Shown: positions 27,953 to 34,916 of the stretch, piece by piece | Position numbering within the stretch: position 1 is the stretch's first letter | How the letters are laid out: every line of letters starts with the position of its first letter | Source: Campylobacter anatolicus | GTDB lineage: Bacteria; Campylobacterota; Campylobacteria; Campylobacterales; Campylobacteraceae | Assembly: GCF_018145655.1 (NCBI RefSeq) | Contig: NZ_JAGSSY010000003.1 | Location: 186,001 to 250,000 of the forward strand | Direction: 5' to 3' | Length of the DNA stretch: 64,000 nt | Notes under the pieces: generated by a model | Databases searched by the model: none | The model's input: the letters and a program-made list of their open reading frames with translations, nothing else | Told to the model about the DNA's origin: nothing | Translations under genes and position numbers: made by a program

Positions 27953-28416
27953 ATGAAATACAATTATATCTATTTATAGCGATAGTAGCTGGCTTTGTGC
28001 TATATATGAATATCCAAAAACTAACACGCAATATAGATAAAACACAAGCACAAAACCTATCATCAAATACCCACTCACTAAGTGTTGATGAAGTGATTGA
28101 TACACGCAAATATCAGCATTTTTGTGATGCGATTGATATCCAGATTCGTGAGATAAAACAAAAGGGGCTTTATGATGGCAAACTAAAAAATGATGAGTTA
28201 AAAGATAGCTTTTTAGAGTCTTTAAGCAACCTTAGCAAAAAGCTAACATTTATACAAACAATGAATTTAAACACAAAAAATCCACAAAAATGGGAAAATG
28301 AGATAACAGAGCTACTTGAGCGATTAACGGTGATTATAGATGAAAATTTAAAAGATAGTGAAGCTATAAATGATGAAGTTAGGGATAATTTAAAAGTAGC
28401 GTTTGAAAATTTGTAA
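27949..28416 (+). CDS. Small membrane-anchored protein of unknown function
   Basis: A 155-residue protein with one N-terminal membrane helix (about 3-20) and a helical, charged cytoplasmic or periplasmic remainder. I do not recognise it. GTG 27949 overlaps the stop of the second rarD gene, with AAGGAT about 6 bp upstream, so it belongs to the rarD operon. The body (CDAIDIQIREIKQKGLYDGKL, then a Lys/Glu-rich helical region) suggests a helical bundle without catalytic motifs. Confidence 0.65.
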   Translation: MNEIQLYLFIAIVAGFVLYMNIQKLTRNIDKTQAQNLSSNTHSLSVDEVIDTRKYQHFCDAIDIQIREIKQKGLYDGKLKNDELKDSFLESLSNLSKKLTFIQTMNLNTKNPQKWENEITELLERLTVIIDENLKDSEAINDEVRDNLKVAFENL

Positions 28417-28421
28417 ATTTA

Positions 28422-28496
28422 TGGAGCGGGAAACGAGAATCGAACTCGCGACCCCAACCTTGGGAAGGTCGTGCTCTACCCCTGAGCTATTCCCGC
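28422..28496 (-). tRNA. tRNA-Gly (anticodon CCC)
   Basis: Minus-strand cloverleaf of 75 nt. The acceptor stem is GCGGGAA pairing with TTCCCGC, with discriminator T and an encoded CCA (28422-28424). The D-arm AGCTCAGGGGTAGAGC and the T-arm with GAGTTCGATTCTC are normal. The anticodon stem CGACC/GGTTG encloses the loop TTCCCAA, giving anticodon CCC, which reads GGG. Confidence 0.95.
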
Positions 28497-28510
28497 ATTT
28501 TAAAAGCTAA

Positions 28511-28580
28511 ATGTATTTTAGCTAAAATTTATAAATTCCAGCTAAAATACATAAAATTTTACTCACTATTTTATGTATTT
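28511..28580. repeat. Two overlapping, mutually exclusive inverted repeats
   Basis: ATGTATTTTAGCT (28511-28523) pairs perfectly with AGCTAAAATACAT (28540-28552). AAATACATAAAAT (28545-28557) pairs perfectly with ATTTTATGTATTT (28568-28580). The two 13-bp stems share bases 28545-28552, so only one can form at a time. The second stem includes the stop codon of the GH3 gene and probably acts as its terminator on the minus strand; the first lies between it and the tRNA. Confidence 0.7.
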
Positions 28581-29618
28581 ATCTTTAAGCATTTTTATAC
28601 GTTTATATGAAATATCTATCCGCTCTCTGCTTATCTTTTTTTCACTAATTGCGTCTATTATGTGTTGTGTGACTATGTCAGCTGTGCGACGATCGCCTAT
28701 TTTAAACTCACTAAATAATAATATATCGCCACCTGCATTTATAAATTTAATAATCTTTTGTTTAAGTGGCTCATCACCAGCACCAAGCATCAGCATATCA
28801 TCGCTTATAACAACGCCATTATATCCCAACTCGTCACGCAATATGCCACTTATTACCGCCTTTGAAAGCGTGGCGGGATTGCTCTCATCTACATCTTTTA
28901 CAAAAAGGTGCCCGACCATAATCATATCCGCCCTATGACTCATCTCACGATACGGTAAAAGTGCGTTTCTGTCAATATTTACGATACTTTTTTGTTTGTG
29001 AGAGTCTTGTCGTGAATTGCCGTGTCCTGGAAAGTGTTTAAGTGTCGTCATAATGTTATTTTGAGCAAAAGCTCTTATAAAAACATCTGCATAAAATATA
29101 ACTTTACTAGCATTTTCGCTAAACGCCCTACCTCTTGCACCGATAATTGGTGAGTCATCATCGTGCAGATCAACAACTGGAGCAAAATTTAAATTTACGC
29201 CAATTTGAGCTAAACTTTGAGCCATTTTTACATAAAGCTCAGCTGCTTGATTTATATTAAGGCTACTTGCAACCTCCCTAGCACTTGGATAGGCACTCCC
29301 GAAACTAACGTCTTTCATACGTGTTACATTACCACCCTCTTCATCAATCGCTATAAAAATTTTTGGTTGTTTTGCCTTTATTGCAGTATTTAGTGCAGTT
29401 AGTTGAGCCTTATCTTGCACATTTCTACTAAGTAACATCACGCCACCAAAACGCCCATATCCGGCGTCGCTTAGCATAGCTCTCACACTTGCATCTTTGG
29501 TACTTTTGCCATCAAACCCCACTATAATCATCTGTGAAACTTTTTGGCGTAATGTCGGCTCAGCAGCATTTGAGCTTAACGTAAAAAACGCTATAAAAAA
29601 TAGCTTAAAAACTTTCAT
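28566..29618 (-). CDS. nagZ: Glycoside hydrolase family 3, NagZ-like beta-N-acetylhexosaminidase, exported
   Basis: A 350-residue GH3 enzyme. Motifs: IAIDEEGGNVTRM, FAPVVDLHDDDSPIIGARGRAFSE, the His-bearing loop KHFPGHGNSRQDSHK typical of NagZ, and the nucleophile segment VVISDDMLMLGA. It would remove N-acetylglucosamine from peptidoglycan fragments. Unlike the cytoplasmic NagZ of many Gram-negatives, it starts with a signal peptide (about 1-18, ending SNA), so it should act in the periplasm. The start overlaps the gpsA stop by 4 bp. Confidence 0.88.
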   Translation of the reverse strand: MKVFKLFFIAFFTLSSNAAEPTLRQKVSQMIIVGFDGKSTKDASVRAMLSDAGYGRFGGVMLLSRNVQDKAQLTALNTAIKAKQPKIFIAIDEEGGNVTRMKDVSFGSAYPSAREVASSLNINQAAELYVKMAQSLAQIGVNLNFAPVVDLHDDDSPIIGARGRAFSENASKVIFYADVFIRAFAQNNIMTTLKHFPGHGNSRQDSHKQKSIVNIDRNALLPYREMSHRADMIMVGHLFVKDVDESNPATLSKAVISGILRDELGYNGVVISDDMLMLGAGDEPLKQKIIKFINAGGDILLFSEFKIGDRRTADIVTQHIIDAISEKKISRERIDISYKRIKMLKDKYIK

Positions 29619-30511
29619 TTTCGCACTAAAAGAGACTTTAAGCTCTCATAAACATCTTTACCATCAAGCATCTTAACTACCTCATCAACTATGGGTGTAT
29701 AAATGCCATTTTGTTGGCTTAAATTTGCTATCGCACGTGCAGTATCTACGCCTTCAGCGATCTCGCCAAGCTCATTTAAAATTTTCTCAAGCTTTTCATT
29801 TTTAGCGATACCTAGTCCCACACGATAGTTGCGTGAAAGTATGCTTGAAGCTGTTAAGAACAGATCTCCAGCCCCACTAAGCCCTAAAAATGTCTCGTCT
29901 TTTGCATCAAAAAATTTACCAAATCTAGCCATCTCAACAAGCCCGCGTGATATCAGACTAGCTCGTGCGTTGTTACCAAGTCCTAGCCCATCGCATATCC
30001 CACCAGCTATGGCTATGACATTTTTATATGCACCGCAAACCTCTGCACCAATGACATCATCAGAAGTGTAAGCCTTTATATATTTTGGAAAAAAACTAGC
30101 AAATTTTGCTGCAAGTTCTGCATTATAAGAGTTTATGACTAAGGCACAAGGTAGCTGTTTTTCAACCTCTTTAGCAAACGTTGGTCCAGACAAAAAGGCT
30201 AAATTTTTGCTCGACACAAACTCTTCGTAAATTTCATTTAAAAATCGTGAGCTTTTAGTCTCTATTCCTTTGCTTGCTACTAAAATTTTCTGTCCACTAT
30301 CTTTAAAATTTTGTGTTAACCACTCACCGATACTTTGTGTAGGTATAGTAAATACAAGATATTTACATCTTAATGCCTCATCAAGTGAGACAAAATTTCT
30401 CATCTCTCGCGGAGTACGTGAGCTAATTATACACTCATTTTCCTGTGATAATGCGTGAAATAACGCACTTCCCCACTTTCCAGCACCGATGATGGCGATC
30501 TTTTCACTCAT
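29615..30511 (-). CDS. gpsA: Glycerol-3-phosphate dehydrogenase [NAD(P)+]
   Basis: Makes sn-glycerol 3-phosphate from dihydroxyacetone phosphate for phospholipid synthesis. The N-terminal Rossmann motif IAIIGAGKWGSALF is followed by VASKGIE, FLSGPTFAKEV, AVCGAYKNVIAIAGGICDGLGLGNNARASLISRGL with the catalytic Lys, and GLSGAGDL. The start is placed at ATG 30511 (298 residues), which follows a GGAGAT site; the longer frame from GTG 30532 adds seven unlikely residues that include that site. It overlaps the GH3 gene downstream and follows gatB by about 47 bp. Confidence 0.95.
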   Translation of the reverse strand: MSEKIAIIGAGKWGSALFHALSQENECIISSRTPREMRNFVSLDEALRCKYLVFTIPTQSIGEWLTQNFKDSGQKILVASKGIETKSSRFLNEIYEEFVSSKNLAFLSGPTFAKEVEKQLPCALVINSYNAELAAKFASFFPKYIKAYTSDDVIGAEVCGAYKNVIAIAGGICDGLGLGNNARASLISRGLVEMARFGKFFDAKDETFLGLSGAGDLFLTASSILSRNYRVGLGIAKNEKLEKILNELGEIAEGVDTARAIANLSQQNGIYTPIVDEVVKMLDGKDVYESLKSLLVRK

Positions 30512-30558
30512 TTTATCTCCGTTTGATCTCACAATTTAAGCACATTAAAATACCAAAC

Positions 30559-31983
30559 TTAGCTTAATTTCTCCTTTAGTAGACTATTGACCTTATTTGG
30601 ATTAAAAGCACCTTTGCCCTCTTTCATAACCTGGCCGACGAAAAAGCCAAACATCTTATCTTTGCCTGCTTTGTATTCGGCGATTTTATCAGTATTTTCA
30701 TTTAAAATTTTATCTATTATAGTTAGTATCGCACCATCGTCACTAACTTGCTTTAAGCCAAGCTTTTCTATGATATTATCCACATTTTCATTTGGATTTT
30801 CAAGCAGATAATCAAGAACCTCTTTCCCGGCCTTGCCACTTATCGTGCCATCTTCTATGCGAGTTAAAAGCTCTATCATCATTATACTATTAACCGGACT
30901 TGTCTCAATAGTAACGCCATTTTTAAGACGTCCTAGAAGCTCAACTAAAAGCCAAGTAACGCAAAGCTTAGGTGAAATTTTAGCTGCTACAAGATCTTCA
31001 AAATACCTAGCCATCTCAGCCGTACTTACTAAATTTATGGCATCGTCTTCTTTTATGCCAAACTCTTTTTGGTAACGCACAACTTTCTCGTCGGCTAACT
31101 CAGGTATCTTTATTGCCTCATTATACATCTCATCTTCAACGATAACAGGTAGTAAGTCAGGGTCTGGAAAGTAGCGATATTCTGCACTATCTTCTTTACC
31201 ACGCATTGAGCGAGTTACTAAATTTACAGTATCAAAAAGTCGTGTTTCTTGATAAACCTCATCATCATATTTACCGCTCTGCCAAGCCTCACTTTGGCGT
31301 TCAACTTCATAATCAATTGCTTTTTGAATAAATTTAAATGAGTTTAGGTTCTTTATCTCAACACGGGTATAAAGTCTTGTATCGCCCTTTGGACGAATAC
31401 TCACGTTTGCATCGCAACGAAAGCTACCTTCTTGCATATTTGCATCGCTTATGTTTAAAAATCGTAAAATTGAATGTAGCTTTTTAAGGTATGCCACCGC
31501 TTCATCACTACTACGCATATCTGGTTCGCTAACTATCTCAAGTAGCGGTGTACCTGCACGGTTTAGATCAACTAAGCTATGATCATCTTCGTGGATATTC
31601 TTACCCGCATCTTCTTCAAGATGAGCCCGAGTAATGCCGATACGCTTTTTCTCGCCATTTACATCTATATAAAGCTCTCCATTCTCGACTATCGGCACTT
31701 CAAACTGAGAAATTTGATATGCCTTTGGCAGATCTGGGTAGAAGTAGTTTTTGCGGTTAAAGATTGATTTTTTATTGATTTTTGCATTCACTGCCGTGCC
31801 AAAGCTAATCGCCTTTTTAACCGCCTCTTTATTTAGCACAGGCAACGCACCCGGCAAAGCCAAACAAGTCGGACAGACGTGAGTATTTGGCTCATCTCCA
31901 AAGCTAGTCGAGCAAGAACAGAAAATTTTAGTTTTTGTATTAAGTTGGGTATGAACCTCTAAGCCGATAACAACTTCAAACAT
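30559..31983 (-). CDS. gatB: Aspartyl/glutamyl-tRNA amidotransferase subunit B
   Basis: Subunit B of GatCAB, which converts Glu-tRNA(Gln) and Asp-tRNA(Asn) to the amides; it holds the kinase and tRNA-binding part. The 474-residue sequence shows [42 protein letters not shown]-type zinc site, [21 protein letters not shown], and [20 protein letters not shown]. The C-terminal YqeY-like domain ends with [21 protein letters not shown]. Two Cys pairs near the N-terminus form the zinc finger. The other subunits are not in the window. Confidence 0.97.
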   Translation of the reverse strand: MFEVVIGLEVHTQLNTKTKIFCSCSTSFGDEPNTHVCPTCLALPGALPVLNKEAVKKAISFGTAVNAKINKKSIFNRKNYFYPDLPKAYQISQFEVPIVENGELYIDVNGEKKRIGITRAHLEEDAGKNIHEDDHSLVDLNRAGTPLLEIVSEPDMRSSDEAVAYLKKLHSILRFLNISDANMQEGSFRCDANVSIRPKGDTRLYTRVEIKNLNSFKFIQKAIDYEVERQSEAWQSGKYDDEVYQETRLFDTVNLVTRSMRGKEDSAEYRYFPDPDLLPVIVEDEMYNEAIKIPELADEKVVRYQKEFGIKEDDAINLVSTAEMARYFEDLVAAKISPKLCVTWLLVELLGRLKNGVTIETSPVNSIMMIELLTRIEDGTISGKAGKEVLDYLLENPNENVDNIIEKLGLKQVSDDGAILTIIDKILNENTDKIAEYKAGKDKMFGFFVGQVMKEGKGAFNPNKVNSLLKEKLS

Positions 31984-32063
31984 AATTTACCTTTGATATT
32001 ACGTATTTTTAAAGCTGTATTTTATCAATTATTTCTTTTAAGTTATCTAAAAATTGGGGATTT

Positions 32064-32097
32064 TAAATTTAAGGGAGACGACACTCCCTTAAATTTA
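32064..32097. terminator. Strong hairpin terminator after the cytochrome operon
   Basis: TAAATTTAAGGGAG (32064-32077) and CTCCCTTAAATTTA (32084-32097) form a perfect 14-bp stem with the loop ACGACA. It lies 12 bp past the last gene of the minus-strand flavocytochrome operon. The flanks are T-rich on the plus strand as well (TTATTTTTT), so it may work in both directions. Confidence 0.75.
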
Positions 32098-32109
32098 TTA
32101 TTTTTTAGT

Positions 32110-32700
32110 CTATTTATTCATCTTTATCCACTCATCCCAACTATCAGCCACTTTATATTTTTGCTCTACAAGCATCTTGCCAAGCTCATAATGTCCTACA
32201 TTTTTATGACAACTCGTGCATTTTAGCTCATCGCTTGTATTTTTAAACTCAATGTATTTTAAGTGCATTTTCTCAGCTGCTATTGTTGTATTGGCGTCTA
32301 TTTTTTGTGTTATACTGCTATGGCACTTTATACAAGAGCTATCAAATGTGTAGTTTGCTCTTGCATGTTCACGGTTAGCTATCCAGTCTTTTTTACTAGG
32401 ATCGCCTATCATAGTTGTCCAACCCTCTGCGATACCATTTTTTACCTTTGAAAAGATATAGTTTGCAAGGCTATCATGTGGCAGGTGACAGTCACTACAT
32501 TTTGCCCCAAGCCCTCTTTTATTGGCCGCTCCATGGATGGGGTCGACTAAATTTGTCTGTGCGATAGCTCCATCCCACTCATGACAGCTACCACAAAATG
32601 GATACTCGCCGGTAGCCTTTATCATATGATAACCACCATAAGTTGCTATAAGAGTAACAAAAGCTGTTAGTATCACTGCTATAAAAATTTTATTTTTCAT
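32110..32700 (-). CDS. NapC/NirT/NrfH-family tetraheme cytochrome c (menaquinol dehydrogenase, FccC-like)
   Basis: A 196-residue membrane-anchored cytochrome with one N-terminal helix (about 6-24) and four CxxCH heme sites: CGSCH, CSDCH, CIKCH and CTSCH. This arrangement is that of NapC/NrfH proteins, which oxidise menaquinol in the membrane and pass electrons to periplasmic reductases. It is the third gene after the flavin subunit and the small tetraheme protein, the same order I recall for fccABC of Wolinella succinogenes. Here it would feed the flavin reductase of this operon rather than a nitrite reductase, since no nrfA is present. Confidence 0.85.
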   Translation of the reverse strand: MKNKIFIAVILTAFVTLIATYGGYHMIKATGEYPFCGSCHEWDGAIAQTNLVDPIHGAANKRGLGAKCSDCHLPHDSLANYIFSKVKNGIAEGWTTMIGDPSKKDWIANREHARANYTFDSSCIKCHSSITQKIDANTTIAAEKMHLKYIEFKNTSDELKCTSCHKNVGHYELGKMLVEQKYKVADSWDEWIKMNK

Positions 32701-32709
32701 CTTGCACTC

Positions 32710-33138
32710 CTATCTTACTTCTAAATTTTTAATACTATCTTGAGTATGACAACGCAAACACATATTTACGCTTGGCTTATGCGACTTGTGACATGTATCG
32801 CAGTCAAGTGCTTCAAAGTGTGGGCTAGCGTGAATGTTGTCATTATGCCCCAAAGCACCCGTCCTCTCGCCTAGCTTGGCATAACTACCGTGACACTCAA
32901 GACATGAGTTATTCATAGCTGATGAATACATCTTTTCATCTGGTTCTTTATGACAGTCAGTACAGTCAAGTCCTAGCTTTTGATGAATACCCTTAATCGC
33001 AAAAGTCTCTTTGCTAAAATTTGTCACTATCTCTCCATTTGAGTCTCTTAGTATCTTAGCTAGGCTCATTTGGTGTAGATCGGTTGCGTTTAAAAGAATA
33101 GTAAAAAATGATAATAAAAACATAAATTTTTTCATCAC
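32710..33138 (-). CDS. Small periplasmic tetraheme cytochrome c (FccB-like)
   Basis: A 142-residue exported protein with a signal peptide (about 1-18) and four heme-binding sites: CTDCH, CLECH, CDTCH and CLRCH, with extra His residues for bis-His ligation. The size and heme spacing match the N-terminal cytochrome domain of Shewanella flavocytochrome c3, here encoded as a separate protein. It would shuttle electrons between the NapC-type quinol dehydrogenase and the flavin subunit. It overlaps the flavin-subunit gene by 4 bp (ATGA), which supports a complex of the two. Confidence 0.85.
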   Translation of the reverse strand: MMKKFMFLLSFFTILLNATDLHQMSLAKILRDSNGEIVTNFSKETFAIKGIHQKLGLDCTDCHKEPDEKMYSSAMNNSCLECHGSYAKLGERTGALGHNDNIHASPHFEALDCDTCHKSHKPSVNMCLRCHTQDSIKNLEVR

Positions 33139-34709
33139 GCACCCCTTTTTGAATTATAGTTTTGTGCTAGTTTCACACCAGCACGTCTGCCATAAACAAG
33201 ACAGTCAAGAACGGCGTTTGAGCCTAGTCTATTAAAGCCATGCCTACCGCCTGTTAACTCTCCGCAAGCATATAAATTTTTAACTATTTGCATATCATTA
33301 TTATATACTTCACAGTCTATCGTGGTCTTAACTCCACCCATGCAGTGATGCACCTTTGGCCCTGGGCGAGAGGCGAAAAACGGTGGCTTTTCTACTTTAA
33401 TATACTTGCCTTTATAATCAGAAAAATTTCTATTAAACTCAGGATCACGGTAGCTTTTATCCTTCTTGGCCTCGTCTACAAATGAGTTATATCTCTTTAA
33501 TTGCTCTAAAAATGGCTCTTTATTAATGCCATAATGTGCGATCAATTCATCCATAGTATCAAATTTCTTTATAGCTCCAACACTCAAGCCACGCTGAAAA
33601 TCCTTGATATCGACAGTCTTTGTCCCTTCTATATCCATTATCAAAATAGGATGATTTTGACCGTTTTCATTCATCGCCCAAATAGCGTCTGAGCCGACCT
33701 TACGATCAGCTATCTCGTTTACGAAGCGAAGCCCAGTCTTTGGATTTACCATTATGCCATAAGCATACCCACGAGTGATCCAGCGATACGCAAAGCCAAA
33801 AAATGGCTCATCCGCTGATGTAACATGCATACGTTGGATATATTGCATATCTATAAATTTAATGTCATCGCTAATTAGTTTTTGTGCCGTGTAACCAGTC
33901 GCACCCATATGATTTGTCGTTAGCACATCATCTCTAAGTGCTGGATCAAAAATCTGTCTAAATTTAAGATCCGCACCCCAGCCGCCAGTAGCTAGTATAA
34001 GTCCACCATAACATCGGTAGTATCTTACCTGCCCGCTTTTGTTATCTTTTTCTTCAAATTTGGGATCAAACTTAAACTCATACTTCTCACGCACTTTTAT
34101 ACCGACAACCTCACCATTGTCATTGTAAATAATCTCATCCATTATGACACGGGTCGCGATCTTGCCACCATTTTTTCGTATAGCTTTTTGAAGTGGGCGA
34201 GTGATATAGCTACCAGCTCCAGCTGAGTGTGAGCGAGGCACGGTATGTCCGCCACTCCTACTCACCCATTTAAATTTAACTCCGCTATCAACGAGCCATT
34301 TAAACGTCGTAGGACCTTCATATATCATCTCACGCACAAGCTCCACGTCATTTAGATTGTGTCCGCTTTTTAGCGTATCTTTTATCTGAAGCTCTGGATC
34401 ATCCTTTATGCCATCTCTATCTTGTATCGGCGTCCCAGCCACTGCCATAGAACCTCCACTATAAGCTGAATTACCACCAAGATACTGCATTTTTTCTATC
34501 ATTATGCAGTTTGTTATACCACTATCAAGAAGTGATAGCATAGCAGCAGAACCAGCAAATCCACTGCCAACCACAATAGCATCAAACTCATCGTCCCAGC
34601 TACCCACATCCTTATCTGACATCTTACCAAATGAAAACGTAGGCACAGCCGTCGTTGCTAAACAACAGGCGATGGTTTTAAGTGCTTTTCTTTTAGAAGC
34701 GTTAAACAT
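33135..34709 (-). CDS. Periplasmic flavocytochrome c flavin subunit (FccA-like; fumarate/methacrylate/urocanate reductase family)
   Basis: A 524-residue FAD-containing reductase without its own heme domain. The FAD site VVGSGFAGSAA is at about 46-56. Family active-site regions are present: DMQYIQRMHVT, GLRFVNEIADR, HHCMGGVKT, and GFNRLGSNAVLDCLVYGRRAG near the C-terminus, so the catalytic Arg and substrate-binding His/Arg appear intact. The substrate (an unsaturated organic acid such as fumarate, methacrylate or urocanate) cannot be fixed from sequence. The N-terminus SKRKALK, followed by a hydrophobic stretch and Ala-rich tail, looks like a Tat signal with KR in place of RR. It is the first gene of a three-gene operon, downstream of a membrane AraC regulator. 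Confidence 0.85.
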   Translation of the reverse strand: MFNASKRKALKTIACCLATTAVPTFSFGKMSDKDVGSWDDEFDAIVVGSGFAGSAAMLSLLDSGITNCIMIEKMQYLGGNSAYSGGSMAVAGTPIQDRDGIKDDPELQIKDTLKSGHNLNDVELVREMIYEGPTTFKWLVDSGVKFKWVSRSGGHTVPRSHSAGAGSYITRPLQKAIRKNGGKIATRVIMDEIIYNDNGEVVGIKVREKYEFKFDPKFEEKDNKSGQVRYYRCYGGLILATGGWGADLKFRQIFDPALRDDVLTTNHMGATGYTAQKLISDDIKFIDMQYIQRMHVTSADEPFFGFAYRWITRGYAYGIMVNPKTGLRFVNEIADRKVGSDAIWAMNENGQNHPILIMDIEGTKTVDIKDFQRGLSVGAIKKFDTMDELIAHYGINKEPFLEQLKRYNSFVDEAKKDKSYRDPEFNRNFSDYKGKYIKVEKPPFFASRPGPKVHHCMGGVKTTIDCEVYNNDMQIVKNLYACGELTGGRHGFNRLGSNAVLDCLVYGRRAGVKLAQNYNSKRGA

Positions 34710-34786
34710 CTGTTTCTCCTTTAAATTTTACAAAGACTTTAAAAAATCTTTTAAAGGAATATTAATATAAATTTTTTGGTTTATTT

Positions 34787-34828
34787 TTGATAAAAAGTGT
34801 GATGAAATTTAAAAGCATTTTTTATCAA
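34787..34828. repeat. 10-bp inverted repeat in the fcc promoter region
   Basis: TTGATAAAAA (34787-34796) and TTTTTATCAA (34819-34828) are perfect inverted copies 22 bp apart, in the 207-bp gap between the regulator gene and the flavin-subunit gene. They could be operator half-sites or a weak hairpin. Confidence 0.5.
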
Positions 34829-34840
34829 TATATGTGAAGT

Positions 34841-34860
34841 AGCTATTTTAAGCTATTTTA
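34841..34860. promoter_or_regulatory. Tandem 10-bp direct repeat, candidate AraC-type operator
   Basis: AGCTATTTTA occurs twice back to back at 34841-34850 and 34851-34860, one helical turn apart. Direct repeats on one face of the helix are typical of AraC-family half-sites, and the regulator gene next door is an AraC-type protein. A TATAAA on the minus strand overlaps at 34857-34862. Function is inferred from position only. Confidence 0.4.
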
Positions 34861-34916
34861 TAGATATTTGAAATATAATTTAAATTTTATAAATTTATGT
34901 TTTTGTCAATAAAATA

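Noticed and set aside
34904-34909. TTGACA -35-like box on the minus strand near the end of the AraC-type gene
   Set aside because: No acceptable -10 box at 16-18 bp, and Campylobacter promoters seldom use a -35 box.
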